From Sclerurus mexicanus (lineage: Eukaryota; Chordata; Aves; Passeriformes; Furnariidae), in NCBI GenBank assembly GCA_013396755.1, contig VWZF01005687.1:62001-126000 (forward strand): DNA of 64,000 bases. Reading direction: 5' to 3'. Within the stretch, counting starts at the first letter, position 1; each line of letters opens with the position of its first letter. The notes beneath the pieces were generated by a model. That model did no database searches. It had not been told where the DNA came from and saw nothing but the letters and a program-made list of their open reading frames with translations. Both the position numbers and the translations under genes were made by a program. This document shows, piece by piece, positions 12,701 through 27,500 of this stretch.

Positions 12701-15700
12701 TGAGCAGAGTGCAATGTTACACCCTTACCAGTGAACTGAAAATGGAATCTTGGCTACTGCTTCCTTCAGTGCTGTTGAAAGCATTGTTCTCCCTTCACAT
12801 GAAAATGGGATGAACTAGATGGGCTGTAAGAGCAGACAAGACCCGCGGCAGTTTGGGTTTGGTGAGCAGGTATGGCTAGGATGCTTGGTTCAGTGATGTT
12901 CCAGATGGAGCTCAGGAAGTTTTATTTATAAACAGCTTTTCTTCCCTCTCCCCCTGCATTGTAAGATAGAATACTAAAACCATAACTTCCAAGGCACTAC
13001 AATAAGGAATTTTTCAGTCCCATGACTGTTACTTGCAAAGCACTTGTAGTTCAGTCATACATACATATATGTAGATCTAGCTTTATGAAAAAATATAATT
13101 TCATGCATTTAGGAGAGATTACCATTTTCTTTTGGAAAAAAATAGTAATTTCTTTCTATTTTGTCTGTTTTCTGCAAACAGCACAGTTGAGCCTGATAGT
13201 AACAAAAACATGCCTTCCCTTTAGCAGCAGATGAAGGACTCTGCTTGACAGAAGTTTCAGAGAACAAAATATGAACATCCTTATTTTTTCTGTGCAGATA
13301 TTTAGTTCCTTCTGCTGGGCAATCCAGTTACTGACTCACCTAGTCCTCTCTACAGGTAACCCTAGACCTTGTCTCTGGTGGGTTTGTTACAGCAAAAGGC
13401 CAGACAATTAAGAAGGTTTTTGCTGAAATAGATTATAGTCTCAGATTTATTTAGTTTATACTCATTCAATAGAGTTGTTGACAAGCTACATCACTCTAGT
13501 TCTTTGAGTCAACACATAGGATTTTATCAATGCATTGCATGCTATATTAATTTGTGGGTTGGTTTTTTCCCCCTTTTCCTACAGGAAATAGTGCACATAT
13601 ATTTTAACCTTTCATTATTTCATTTCAGATGGTATAGAGGCACATTTTCCCAAAAATGTTCCACCAGAGATAATTTTTAGGGATATAACTCTACTGCTTC
13701 AAGGACTTGGGAACAAAACTCAACTAGAAGTGGTGTGTGAGGACCAAAGTCCATGCTCCCCATGGAAAGGCAGCATGAGGTTCTCCATTGCCTCCCATTG
13801 TGACTTAGGATTAGTTCTTAACAAGGAAAGTTCTATAAATTTGCAATCATTTATATTTTGATTCAGAGGCCTTTGTGAGAACCCCTGTTTCACCACTTTG
13901 AGGGGTGCTTGAGCCTGTGGGAGGCAGAAGCTTCCTCTGAGCATCAGTTCCTTGGCTTGAGCAGGTGCATCAGATTTCAGACAGGAATTGTGCCCATGGT
14001 CAGACATCTGAAACCTGGAGGCTCTGTTGCCTTGATATGGTTATTCCCCCTTCCCCCCCAGCTTATATATAGCAAGAATATTTGTGTATTCTGAATCATT
14101 ATTTTTCTTTGAAACATCTAAAAATACCATTGCTGGAGGAAGCCAGCCATTTGAACTATGTATATTTAGTCTTCTCCAGCTGCTGGAACTGCTGATAGGA
14201 TTTGAATTTATCAGAAATTTGGTTTAGGCTGCAGGTTTTTTTCTTAGCAACAGTTGCTATGCAAATTATTCAGAGAGTTTCTGCTGCAATTGATGCTGGA
14301 TAGAAATTTGGAATATCAGATTCTTAAAAATCTTTGCTGCAAGACATGAAGTTCTTAACCCTTTAATGTGCTGAATTTTGACAGCTATATCAACAATCAC
14401 CTGCCCTTCTGTGCTGCTCTTCAGCCATGAAAGCTTGATACTTTCTTGATAATAGATAGGAAACTCAGTATCTAATCTTCACAGTATTATACAAGAGAGC
14501 AACAAAGCGGAGATGAAATTGTCCTTTTCTCTACTCTTTCATTACCACAGAGGGCTCAGTCTTTTGTGAAGGGGAAAACACTATTCCTGTCTGGTGGCAG
14601 TGCCAGAGTTGAGTTAAAAAGGGAGAAAACAGAACTCCCATCTAGCATTAAGTCTACTAATATCTTTGTGAAGTTTGGTTCCATTTTGCATTCACTGTAC
14701 TGAGACATAAATCAAGTCATGGCTAGGTTAAATCAACTGTGTTAGAACTGCACAGCAGAACTAGGAATAAAATAATCCCAAACTCCCAAATTTCCAGCAC
14801 TCAATGCTAGCCTGTAATAAAGAAACGCATCGTACTCATCATCTCTCTCAGGTCACCTCTCGAAGGTGTTCCATTATTTGCTACTATGCATTTATGCAAA
14901 AGCACCTTATATAACCCACCTTGTTCTGCCAGGACTGTCAGGGGAGAACTAACCTAATGCTATCACTGCCATTTGGAAGTAGATATTAGATATGGGCTGA
15001 GTTCTAGTCTTATTTCACTCTTGTTAAAGCAAGAATTCAGTGTTTGGGGTTCTCAGTGAGTTACAGCTATAGTTCAATAGTCAGGACTAGTCTTCCAAAA
15101 CTCCATGAAGTTAATACCAAGTGCATTAATTAATTATGCTACTGAGAGATTTTGTGTTCAGACTGAGAAAATAGGCCACTAATAGTTTGAGCTCATACCC
15201 ATAAGCATGTTTCCAGAGCTATAAATCTGGACAACCCTTCTTTAGTCCTGTAAAAGTATGATTTAAAGCCAAAACTTCAGCTCCCTGAGAAGCTCTGTAC
15301 AACAAACATCAGTGAATTTATCCATTTGCTCATTTTACTTTAGTGGCAGGGCAGATCATCATTGACCAACTGATAATTCCTGAGCTGTGCAACACAGGAG
15401 AATATGCCAGAATCTGCAGGTCTGTGGTTATATTTTCCATACTGCTACAGCACTAATGAGCTTAGGGGAAACCTTTAGGATTCAGTTGGACTCAGTGGCA
15501 AGTCCAAGTTGCATCCAGAGCAATGATTAAAATTACTAAGGCGAGTAAGCATTACCAAAAAATCTAACCCTGCCAAATTAACTATGAGGTGAAGAGTCAC
15601 AAGTTTAGAGAGATCTTCAAAACTTAAGAGAAGCTGGAGCGCTTCAAAAATTTCCCTGTAAGTTCTAGTTCTATACCTCTGCTGGGTTGATATTGTGTAA

Positions 15701-18700
15701 TTGGGAAGTTTGAGCTCAATCTTTACATGCCCTTCTGTAATCAGTGATTACTTTTGCAAATGTCACACTGATTAGTCAGATTCTTATTGTCAGAGACTTG
15801 TGCATTTCTGTTTTGTGTAAACAAACAGTGCACAAGAAGTCCTCTTCCAAGGGCATCACAGGCAAACACATTATGCAATATCTTACATTAAAGAAGTGGA
15901 AAGCATAAGACTTGGGACCTTCTAAACTCTCCAGCTAAAAATGGTGTATCAGCAAAAAAAACCCCTACATTTGTTATTTTGAGGAGAATAATCTAGATTT
16001 CAATTATTATGTTAAGAAGCATGCAGTAGGAACAAATACACAGTTCAGACACTCCTGTAATTCACTAGAGCTCAGCAGATGTACTGTGCACTCACTTAAC
16101 CTCTGGGTCAGCTGGGGAAGGTGGGCCTTCAGAAGACATGACCATCAAGCATCAGAGAAGCCTTTTGTATAGGTAGCTCGGGGAGAGGGGAGCTGGTAAC
16201 ATGCACTGCAGTAACTTCTTTGAGAACCCTTAGCAATGAATTTACTCACTGAACTGAGCTAATAAGGGACAAAATGCTAATAAAAGCTTGCCTTGGGCAA
16301 CAACTGTTTTTATTTAAGAAATTCTATTTCTACTTCCATCATCTCTGAGCATTACAAAAATCTTCATCTAACTTTATACACAGGAACATTTGTTCCTATG
16401 GCAGAAGAGCTGCAGTACCACACCTGGGGTGAGCATCCTTCCTTGGCACACCTGCTCTTTTTGCAGGGTTCACCTCACCTTGTGTCAGATGAGCTACAAC
16501 TCCATTTCACCAAGGAGTTTGAATTGCTTTAAAGACACAGGGGAGAGACAAGTTTGTTCTAGGTACAACTAGTCTCACATTGGGCAATTGTCTGAAACAG
16601 CAGACAAAAATCACATCCTAGAACTGACTCTGTGAGGAAGTGTAGCTGAGCAGCTCAAAGACAGGCACTTGTTTGGTAGGGAGTCAAAGTCAGATGAGGG
16701 AAAAATCCCAACTGTTCAGTCTTAGTCTTGTTCATATCTGAACCATAGCCTATACAAGTTAACAGACAGATCAACAATGACTATTTTAATACTATTTTTG
16801 AACACTGAGTATTATCAGACAGCTTCCTTCATTCTGCTAATTCCTAATATCAGGAAGAAGGCTTTCTCCTCTCCCAAGAATCATCACTTCCATTATAGCT
16901 TTAGCCATTAATATATTTCTGATAATTTGTTTCTCCCAGGAATAAGCATAATTGTCTGAAGTATTTTTGTGCATTTTAGGTACACTATGCTTCAGTGTCA
17001 GTCACAAAATAGGGCCTTTTACTAATGGGTCACTAAAAAAAAAGGAAGGAGCAATATCCAGTTGTATGGTGTCCCCTTACACTTTAGGGGATTAATAGTG
17101 TTCTCTGAGTAAAGAAAATTACTCCCTGATTCTTGTCTGGGCAACACTGTGCTCATTTAGGGCAGGTAGAAAGAACTATGTGAGCTTGGCCATTAAATTG
17201 AACATACTGGCCTCAGGTAAAATACTGTGTATTGCACACTATGGGAACCCAATTTGACCTTCAGTATCATTTCTAGAAACACAATGTAAAAACAATGAAA
17301 AACCTACAAGTCTATCCTGAAAGTTATTAGGTGATTCCTTGCAAGACTGAGGAAAGATAAGGTTATCTTCACATAAAAGGTTCAGCATGATAAGCTATAT
17401 TTATTTACATTTGTATTAATGTTTTCATTTCTTGTAGCAATTAAAGTGAACTATTAACACAATTAGATAAAATACTATAAAGATCATTATGATGACATGG
17501 CAAATTTAGCATTGTTTTTATCACTTTGCTACTAAACTATAGGTTACTAAGATTCATTGACATATTTTAAAGCTAAAGTTAATTTTCTTACTATGAAAGG
17601 CCCTTATTACATTCCTGTCCTAACCCATTGCTTAGATATGTCTCCCATTTTTCCCTTTTACGTAGGCTCAGCAACCGCAGCCTAAGAAAACTAATTGCTT
17701 TGCTGTTTTTGAAATTGCTGTGAGCATTCCACTGTAGAGAAGCTGCTTTTCTAAAGCAAACATGAGTTTCTGAGATAGAAAGGCTTCAGTTGACATCAGA
17801 GGGCTTTAGAATTGCTTCTTACTGTTTACATACTTTTTAACAAGGCTGAATTCCCTTTGTAGAAATCATTAGTGCAAAGTTCTCTAGCAAACTACATTGA
17901 CTTCAGTCATTGCAGTTGCTGTTTATTCTGAGATGATTTCACATTCCAAGCAAATGAAGATCTGCTGCAGTAAAAAGACAACTTCTTGCTGTGCCACTCT
18001 GTGCCACTGCACGCAATAAATACAGAGCAGGCAGCAGAGGACAATCACAGTGAGTGATTTGAACTGTAGTTATTTTTCTAATATGTTTATTATTGACCAC
18101 TACTGCTTGTGAGGCTGATGTAACTAACAGAGTTGTGGTATTTTTAATGTCTCATTTCCTACCTGGTTTTGTAGAAGTCAGAGCAATTTTTCTGGCCTTA
18201 GTCTCATAGTTCAATAAAATGCCAAAATCTTACATCCAGTTAAAGAGGTAAATACATTCCCCAGTTAAAAGTTACGCTTTTCCATGAATCTGTCTCTAGT
18301 GAGAATCCTCTCCTTATGGTTTTCAACTCCATGAGGTAGGTTTGGGACAGTGTAATGTCAGACCTTATTCCAGCTTTCACAGTGTACTGAGGCAGCCCTG
18401 ACTGATATGGTTCCGATAGCTGTTAGAAACCAAGTAACAACTAAACTACCAAACCTCTTAAAAGACATCCTCCGTGACAATGACAGGGCCAGCCAGCTGA
18501 CCCTGAAAATCATAGTGGAAAACCCAATAATGCTAATTCAACAAACTTGAGGCACATGTGAGGTGGGGCATCCCTTCCAAAGGCAATCTCACATCTTTTC
18601 CCTTCATATGAGCACACTTCCTTGGAAGCCATCAGGTACCGAAATAACAGCAGACCTGAAGAAATTCCACTTCATACCAGGATAAAATCATATTATACGG

Positions 18701-21403
18701 GAAAATTTAGAAAGAAATAAAAACAAAATAATGTAGATCTTCTGTCATATGGGCTCCTACTGAAGAATTCTAGGAGACCAGTCAAGCACAAGCCCACAGA
18801 TCAGCACACTTAGTGTTTTCAGTATTTGACAACCTACTGCTTAATTTATGAGCCAGATTTGGGACGCAAACCAGAGAAGTTTGACATACAAAGCAAACCC
18901 AGATCATTCTCTGGAAAGAGCTTTAGTTACCTGGAGCCAGCTGGTCATGCACAGCCCAGTGTGGTGCTTAATGCAGCTATAAAAAAATAAATCAGGCTCA
19001 CTGTGGGCTGCAAGAAGCGTGTTGCTTGACGGGCAGAACATACTATCAAATAGAAAAATAAGAGACCCTCAAACAACGTGGTATGGAATGTGAAAAATTC
19101 TTCTCTTTATCTTCAGTTTCATTAAACAAAACAAGGGGAACTGAAAAAAGGGAATCTAACTCTGCCTGGAAATTTTCAGTCTTCAGTAAATGTGCACATG
19201 AGACACCAAGAAAAAAATTCCTCTGAACTACGTTTGAACACCTTTAAATGCAACAGTTCCTGTTATTTCTCTGCTCTTTAAACTGCTTTGTCACAAGAGG
19301 CTGTCCTCCACTTGATAAATTCCACTTTAATCAGCAGGTGTTTCAATTTATGACTCAGAAGAGTAAAAAAAATTGGCTAATCAGTAAAAATGTATATAAT
19401 CAAATAAAGAAAAACTCGTAGAACATCCGGGAGACAGTATCTGGAGGTGATTAATAATTAACATCCCCATTTTCAAACGGAAGTTTTATTCTTAGAGGTG
19501 ACTAATTTTCCAATTCAAGATTCCATCTTCCTTATTGCTTTAATACCACTTTGGAGCAAACAAATGTTACTCACTAAAAATCATAACCCTCAAATAAAAC
19601 AGAAATGCATTTTAGTAATAACACTTGCTTGCCTGAGATTAATGTGGAGATTGTTTGTCATTTCCTGTTTTATGTACTTCAAGGGAGATTAAGCTGATAC
19701 TGTATAGGATGAATACTGTTCAGAAATGGATGACATTAATTATAAACACTGTAAAAATGTATATTCTTGCTTGTCAAAATGGCTTCCACCTTAAAACAAT
19801 CCCTATAGCAAAACATTTGCCATAATGCCACTCACAGCTTCGTCTATTCTCTCTAATTCCGTGCAGAAATGCTTGAAAATTGAGATGGGCAACAGACGGT
19901 TCCCATTCTAACATGAAATAAAAAAAACAATGTGAGGTAGGAAATATTTGATATGTAGTAAAGAAATCAAGATGCTGCAGCATTTGCTCCTGTCTGCAGA
20001 ACAGATTAACAGAACTGCTGTAATCTATGCCTACCTAAAAAGAAGAATCCAGTTTACAGTTTCTAGTGGACCATGGCCAGTAGAAATTACTTGTAGTTTT
20101 ACTATCCAGAACTCTAATGCTTAAAACTCTGTGACTTAATGAAAAGCAGAGCATAACCTTCAGCAGTAAACCACTTTCAAAAAGAACTCATGTGCTTAGA
20201 CTGCCAAGTGAATTTAAATGCCTTCCTAGCAGAGAAGCAGCAATTCCCTACGTGGGGTGAACAGACTTTGGCTGCCCCGGTATCCTCTGGCCCAGCTCCG
20301 GCTCTGCCACGGCGCTCAGGGGCTCTGGCCAGCCCCTCGGCACAACCCCCAAACCAAAGGCAGGACTGATTTCCCTGTCTCCAGCAGAGCACACCCCTTC
20401 TGGATACTGCTTAATCATCTCTGCTGGAAATAACTTTTCCCTGGGGCTTATGAAAAGGCTTCTGAACATCTCAGGCTGCCCAAAATGGCAGGTATTTTCA
20501 AAGGAGATGTTCCCAAAGGAGGATAACTTCCCTACAAGGTCTTTACTCCTTCACTGCCCCCAGCTCCACCAGCTGAGCGCTGCACTGGCATATTAACATG
20601 CACAGCATCCCTCTATGAAAAAGCATAAACATTTCCAGCAAGGGCACTCCGTGCAAGTTGAGCTGCTAAATGGCTTTGCCTTCTCCTTAAGATGTGCTTA
20701 AATAAAGCAGTTCTCAGCAAAACAGATGCCCTGTTATTCCTTTCCCTGTGGAATATGTTCATTGTCCGACTCTCTCCATTAAATCCCCTGAGTTTGCATC
20801 CAGCCCCTTCATCTTTCTGCGGAGGGAAGATCTCCCTCGAGGCTGAAGTGTGTGCCCTGTGCCTGCTGTGGGACCAGGCCCTACTGCAGTGGGATCTGTG
20901 CTGGTATTTGCCTTTATTCCCAAACCCCTATGGAAGAAAATGGTGATCTAAGGGTTACACATGACATTGGATTAGGCTTCAGTATTCTCGGGAAGGCTAC
21001 ATTTTACTTAGGAGAAATAGTAAGAGGAAAACTATTGGCTCTGTCTGGTTTTTATCTGCTAATTAGCAATCTTCTAGTGCCAAAATATTTTGCAAAATCC
21101 TTTCAGATTTCATCATACAAACTACAATGTCTGGAAGGATACAAAACCACTGCTCATTTTACTAACATATCAAAGGCTGTTATAGCAGCTCCCATTTCTT
21201 ACAACAAGACTTTCTTTACAATTAGTCCCAAAGGCTCTGCAGCCAAGGCTTTCCTTGTGATTAAAGATAAATCGAGCACTCTGACCTGTAGCTATTAATA
21301 TTGAATAATATAAATTTATAATTATTTGTTGTTTTCAATAATGGCCACAGATTAAAAATATTAAATGAGACCAACATATGCATATATATTGCTACATAGA
21401 TAC
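9776..21403. other. Upstream intergenic DNA, no gene seen
   Basis: Non-coding, AT-rich sequence with small GC patches around 10.29-10.45 kb, 11.2-11.3 kb and 20.27-20.36 kb. Forward and reverse frames overlap without any protein family I recognise. The frame at 20852-21298 (148 codons) is the longest here, but its translation shows no domain. I see no RNA gene and no further CR1 copy. Confidence 0.7.
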
Positions 21404-21417
21404 GTGTGTGTGTGTGT
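21404..21417. repeat. (GT)7 dinucleotide repeat
   Basis: Seven uninterrupted GT units sit about 14 bp upstream of the start of the recognisable CR1 fragment. Short and otherwise unremarkable. Confidence 0.9.
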
Positions 21418-21430
21418 TTTGAATGCTTCA

Positions 21431-21564
21431 TCTCTGCAGACATTCAAATCCCATCTAGACGAGTTCCTGTGTCACCTGCTCTGGGTGGCCCTGCCTTGGC
21501 AGCAGGACTAGACTGGATGATCTCCAGCAGTCCCTTCCAAGCCCAACAATCCTGTGATTCTGTG
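21431..21564 (+). mobile_element. CR1 LINE 3' end fragment (5'-truncated)
   Basis: The segment carries the diagnostic layout of a CR1 3' terminus. It has 'gacattcaaatcccatc', then 'gttcctgtg' and 'cacctgctctgggtg', then 'gactggatgatctccag' and 'tcccttccaagcccaac'. It ends in the CR1-type octamer tail 'tgattctgtg'. CR1 is the dominant LINE family of birds and other sauropsids and is normally 5'-truncated, as here. Only about 134 bp of 3' end survives and there is no reverse transcriptase coding. The copy lies in sense orientation about 19 kb upstream of the GABRA1 start codon. Confidence 0.9.
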
Positions 21565-24500
21565 CACATTCATCTTGGAATTCCACATCTACTTCGAACT
21601 GCAGATACTGACCAAGACTATTCTGAATATAATTTCTTTCATGCACAATGATACAACAGAATCTACAATTTAATGATTGAATTGGATTCAAACTACTAAA
21701 ATTTCATTCCAGCAAAAATAACTTTTTCACTTTGTCATACAGTATGGATTATATACTGTTAGATCTTAACTACAATTTCAAATATTTAAAATCCTTTACA
21801 CAATCCCTATGAATTTTATATTTGCCATTTATCATTTATCTATTTATACACTTTAAATAAGTTACATGCTTCAGGCTGAAGGCCACAGAAGAATATGGCT
21901 ATACTAGTAATGAGTTTGGAAAGGCTTCACTTCCACGCCTGTTTTTGGCCCCAGCTCAGTCTGGAGGGGAGTGCTTCAACCCTGGAGGGTTCCACAAGCC
22001 CCTCTCCCTGACGTGCATCTCCCACTGACTGCCCGGAATTGAGTGCAGCCCAGCCCCACCAAGAAACACAGGAGCAGAACAAGGCTTTGCCCCCGTCCAG
22101 GGCATGGCTTGGCTGTCCCAGCCAGCACAGCTGGAGTTACAGCAGGAGCAGATGGAAAACACTGAGACACCGTAGGTGTCTCTCCCTCACCACTCATGGG
22201 TGCTTGTCCTTGATTATGCTGAACACAGAATATGAACGACACTAGCAGTGGAAAGAATAGAAGCTTAATGAAAAAATGCCTTTTAAAATACAGTATCTTT
22301 TCTAAATTGTTATAAATATAGACAATACGATTTCTGGCAAAGCCCTCAAACCTTCAAGTCTATAGTTAGCTCAGCAAGGGAACAGGAGTAGAAGCTAAAA
22401 TGGAAGTGATGGTATATATTTTAAGAAAGCTAATAAATCATTCATCAGTCTTTAATTACTCTACTCTATAATCAGAGAATCAAGCAATAAGTATTTTGTA
22501 TCCAAATTGAACACTTCTACCTGGCCATTGACTAAAATTGGGAAGCACTTAAAGACTTCTGTTTTGGTTTAATTATAGACAGCCCAATTTCCATCTATTT
22601 ATTATGTCATTTGCATCTCATCCTGAAAAATCCATATGCATTTCAGCATCTTTAATTGTGTGAGTAGACCAATAACACTAATATCTACAAGGCTTTTTTT
22701 TGTTTGTTTTGAATAATATTACTCTGGCACCAGAACAAATCTGTTCTGAGAATACTTACACTTTATTTTAAGATGTTCTTCAGCACTCAAATTTAAATAA
22801 TACAAGAAATGTTTTCTTTCCAAACTTTTCCCAATTGTCATTAACACACTTTCATTGTGCATTATTTCTGCTAAGACCTCTGAACTCTTACCTGGGTCCC
22901 CAGTGAATTTATTATGCCACCATCCGTGGAGTAAACCTGTTAAGAAACCTGCACATCCTTGTAAGGGAGAAAGCGAGATAGAAATCCCTCTAGAGTCAGA
23001 ATACCCACTCGTAGTTGTTAACCTGAGGAGTATTACATAAAGAGTTGGGCGGTTAACATACAATTTAATGACATTTTACTAATTCTGAAAAAAGATAAAG
23101 GTAATTCAGAGATAATGGAGACTTGTTTTACACTAAATGCCAACTTTTCTTAAAACCTCGCAAAAGCCTAACTTGATCAATTTTTCCTACCAGGAGAATA
23201 CATTAGCAAATGTTTAGGGATGACTACACTAAAGGGTATTTTTCCACTTAATACTGTTATGCTTTTGTGCTGTAAAGAAATGTTTATGTAAAACAACACT
23301 CAGTTGCAAGTCTACAAACAGACCAGGGTCTATACTCTAATGGTACATGCAAGGCTGCCCTTTTATTATGTTAGTGGAACTTTAACAATAAATGTCTCTG
23401 AGGTTCTTCATTAAAGATTTACACAGTCAAAAACAAGCATTCACATTTTGTTTGTCATGTCTAACATGACAGAGCCTAAATACACAAGCAATCTTGATGG
23501 TCTGTTTAAAGCATGATCATAAGCTACTTTTGATATCCAGTTTACACCATCACACCCAAAACTGCTACAATTTCTGCAGTGTATTCAGCCAGTGTATACA
23601 AGCATCCTTCATCAGCAGGTCTCACAAGACTTAAAAATGAAAGTTCTTTTCTAAGTAGATGTCCTTCTGAATATGAAAACCTTTGTTATCAATGTCTGCT
23701 CCTGAAAATGGATTCAATAACATTACAGTGCCCTCACACATGATCTTGGGTGACTTCATATTTTAAGCAGGTTAAAAATAAATCAAATCTTTCTGCCTTT
23801 GATATCAGTGAACATTTTTCCTCTTGCTTTCAGTTGCGTTGGTGACATAATTGATTGGAAAGTTTTCAAGACTTGGAGGCATTACACTATTATAAGTCCT
23901 GTCAATGGCATCTCTCTGAGATAAGGCTGGTATGCCCAGCATCCTGCCAGAGGCATCGACTGCCAGAACACTTGGGAGATTTGGGCCTTATCTTTGGGCA
24001 CTGTGCTTTTTTTTTTTTTTAATCTGAGTCTTACCATATGCGCAGAAAACTCAGTTTGCCTGTGAATATGTCTAAGACTGTCAGAAAAAGAACAACCCTA
24101 TGGAGAACGTGACTCTTCACAAAAACCTGGTATTAATGCATTGCTCAATGTTAGATATAGAAATAAATATTAGAAATACAATACTGACATTACATTTGGA
24201 ACTGTATTTTTAACCTTACCCAAAGAATCTCAGAGTCTGCCAATCACTGCCAAATTTCAAACAAGAAACATGGCTCTGGTGGTAAGCCATGAACTGCTTG
24301 GGAGGAAACACTCCCCTTAGATCCCTCCAGGTTACAAGATTGGAAAGCTCTTGGACAGAGGACTTGTGTGTGACACCTCTTTGCTGATACAGTATTAAGA
24401 CTCTTGGGGATGCAAAAGCTAAGGATGTGCTTGCACTTCAGACTTCATTGCAGTGTGAAATCCTTTCCAGTGTGCTGTCTGGCGCCACAAATGTACAGCC

Positions 24501-27500
24501 TGGTGCAGCCTGTGCTTCAGAACTGCCCCTTACATGCAGATATGGAAAAAAGGAGCTGTGCCACTTTTAAGCCACTGTCACAAAATTGCAGCTGCAAACA
24601 GCTGTGCCAGTTTCTTGGCCCTTTGGCTGTCCGTAATATCTCCTATATGTATGCATAAAGTATGTCAATAGTGAATAGCTGGATGAGAGACATTCCCTTG
24701 CAATAATAATGTTCTTGAGCTAAAAAATTCATTGTAAGAATTTCTCAGTTTTTCTTTGAAAGCACACATGCTGGTTCAAAGCATCCTATCAGGAAAGTGA
24801 ACTCTTGAACATAGAATTCCAGATCCAGATACCACAAGGTCCAGTTTTACAGGTTTTTTTTTTCAATGAGCAAGTGTTGTCAAAGAATAAGATCAAACAG
24901 ATATCAGGTTCTTATACTTTATCCTGGGCAGAAAGCTGACCTTATTCCCAGACTACTGAAATCTCATCCATATTACTGTCAGAAAGAGATGATGAAAAAC
25001 CACCCCCTGAAGAAGTTTGTCAATCCATACCACAGCTTTGTGTGTTAACCTACAAATCATGGGTATTGACACTTAATACTCTCATACTATATATGGAGAC
25101 TCTTTTTCCTTGAACTTGACAGAAATAGAGCAGTCATAGGAAAAATTACGGCAAGAAAAAATATAAAAAAATTCTGTCTGGTCTGTAAAAGTGAATATGC
25201 AAGGGAAAGGAATAGAAATGAAGTTTCATATTTTCCACGTCCTGTACTTTTTCCTACCAACTGACTTTATTGACTGGATCTCACAAGACATGATGGGAAT
25301 GTCAGCAGCTCTCCTGGTACGGATAGAAAGAATAAAAAGAGGTGTTTGGTTTTTTAATATTACTTTAGAGTGCATATAGATTACAAAGAATCAACTTTAC
25401 AAACGCATATATTTACTTTTTAAAATGTCACAAGTTGTTTGGTCAAATGTGTTAGTAAATTGTAGATGCAGTACAATAATTTTGCTTGAAAAAGTAAGGA
25501 TTAACTTAATGCTGATGCTTGTCTGGTTCAGACCTAGGAGGTATGACTTGAAATCCTGGAGATACTGAAACTTATGATATTTTGAGTGCACGTGTTTTTA
25601 CAGCTCTCTTAATAGCATTACTAAAAACCCCAATTACAAACGTCACAAAGCTGCTGTTCCAAGACATGCACATTTCTCCTAGGAAGGTTAGTTATCTGTC
25701 TACTCATGCCTGGTGCTAATCTTCTGAAGATTCTTGAAAGGGGCTTTGAAGTGGGAGCAACACAAGTGCCAATATCCCAAGCAAATCGATACATTAATTC
25801 CTCCAAATTCCAACACAAGACTTTGGAAATAGGCATAAAAGGCCCAGAGACAGGAATGACACTTGTAACTGCCTTCATTAAGAGTAAGAGCACACCCATT
25901 CACTGCCTTACGAGCATCCAAGATAAACTTACTAAGCTCTCTCAGCTTTGATTTAGCGAGATCCTTAATAACCTAGAGCATCATATGTAAATGCAACTAC
26001 AGTTATGCTATCAAAACCAGGCCAAGAATAAAATCTTCATCCTTTGTAATAGCTGAACATTGAATGTCATGTGCCATGTCACTGAATTTCAGTAAAAGCA
26101 AACAATAGCAAATTCTGAGCTGATAAGAAGTATCACAATATAAATAAATGTTTGGAATATTCAATTGCTTCTGTAACTCATTCATGGCAGAGAGTACATT
26201 TCTAGCCCTGTATTAGATATTTAACTAAACATACTCAGAGCTGAAGAACAGTGCTGGAAGATTAAGACTAGGATTTGACCATATAATGCATGTATTTAAA
26301 AGAGCATTAATATTATGCAATTTTAAGAGCCATTTCTGTAGAGGAATTTAACAAACATTGCAAAAATGATAGACGCAAAATTCAAGATCAGACCCGTTAA
26401 TAGTGCCGCAATTTTTTCCCAAATTTGACAGTGTTGCATTGCTTTGACTTTCAATTCTCCATTTTGTTACAGCAAGATACATAAGATGTTTTCCTGCTTA
26501 GATCTATTCTCAGCTTAAGTCAGAAGCACATGTGTTACCCAAAGGTCTAACAACTGTGCACAAGGACCAGCCTGTTATAATTTAGTTCACAGCTACCTAC
26601 ATTTTCAAAGGAGTGATAGCTGCATCCAGACTCTGTTTCACACCTTGCTACTCCTCCTGCAGTGTTATAACTCCTTCTCTGGGCAAGTCATGTCTCTTTT
26701 TTTTGTTATACCTTTTATTACCAAATTTCTTTCACTTAGCAAGTCTATGTCTCATGACTGTACGCTTGAAACACAAACATCAACGCATGGACAGTCAGCT
26801 GTCACAAGTTTGCAATTGTTATGACAAGCTCAGGGGTATTGAGTCCTGCTCCCTTGCTAAGCACAAACGCCTGTGCACAGGCCATGCTGGGACCCAGTGG
26901 TGGTGAGACAAGAAAACTAAAATAAGGCATCCAATCAGAGATGGAAGAGCATAAAACACCGCTGTTGTATGGAGCTGTTGTGTGCTACAATAAAAAGTCT
27001 GAAAGAATTATCAAAGAGTAGAGAACAAACGTAGATACTACACGTGAAAGTCAGAGATAGAAAGGGTGACAGCTCAGCCCTCAGGATAAGATTACAGTTT
27101 TCATTGGTTGAATATTTCGTCTTCCACAGCAGTAAACCTGGGTTAGGACAAGTTGAAGGGGTTTTGCCTTTTGTGCATTCCTATTACTTGCCTGTCCCCT
27201 CCCACTTCACTGGACAAACTCTCTTAATGGGGTTATAACAAGGGAAGAATCCAGCATATTTCCCAGCAAATTTAAAGAGCTTCAACATAAATTCAGTTCT
27301 GTGGTGGTTTGCTGTTGCTGTTTCCCTCCCCTCCCGAATTTTTATTGCAGATTAAGTACAGTTACCTGAAATACCTGTTTAGTTTTGAATCCTTACTACT
27401 GCTTAACTTCACTATCTACTGTAAAACACAGCTTCCAAATTACAGCACAAAAAAGCCTTCCAAGCTATTCCTGCTGCATGAGTGACATAAGAGCATCTGA

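Noticed and set aside
12790..12830. 'gggatgaactagatgggc', similar to the CR1 3' end 'ggactagatga'
   Set aside because: Only one short word matches and the rest of the CR1 tail is absent.
16081..16120. MIR-like words 'cacttaacctctgggtcag'
   Set aside because: Too short and isolated. The flanking parts of a MIR are not visible.
17380..17560. AT-rich block with many TAAT-type homeodomain words, considered as a conserved enhancer
   Set aside because: Such words are expected by chance in AT-rich DNA, and there is no independent sign of constraint.
20852..21298. Forward open frame of 148 codons just upstream of the CR1 fragment
   Set aside because: No recognisable domain, no supporting splice structure, and no codon-use signal I could identify. 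Length alone in a 64-kb window is weak evidence.
25621..25951. Overlapping antiparallel frames of 92 and 81 codons, considered as a processed pseudogene
   Set aside because: No family recognised in either translation and no poly-A tail or target duplication beside it.
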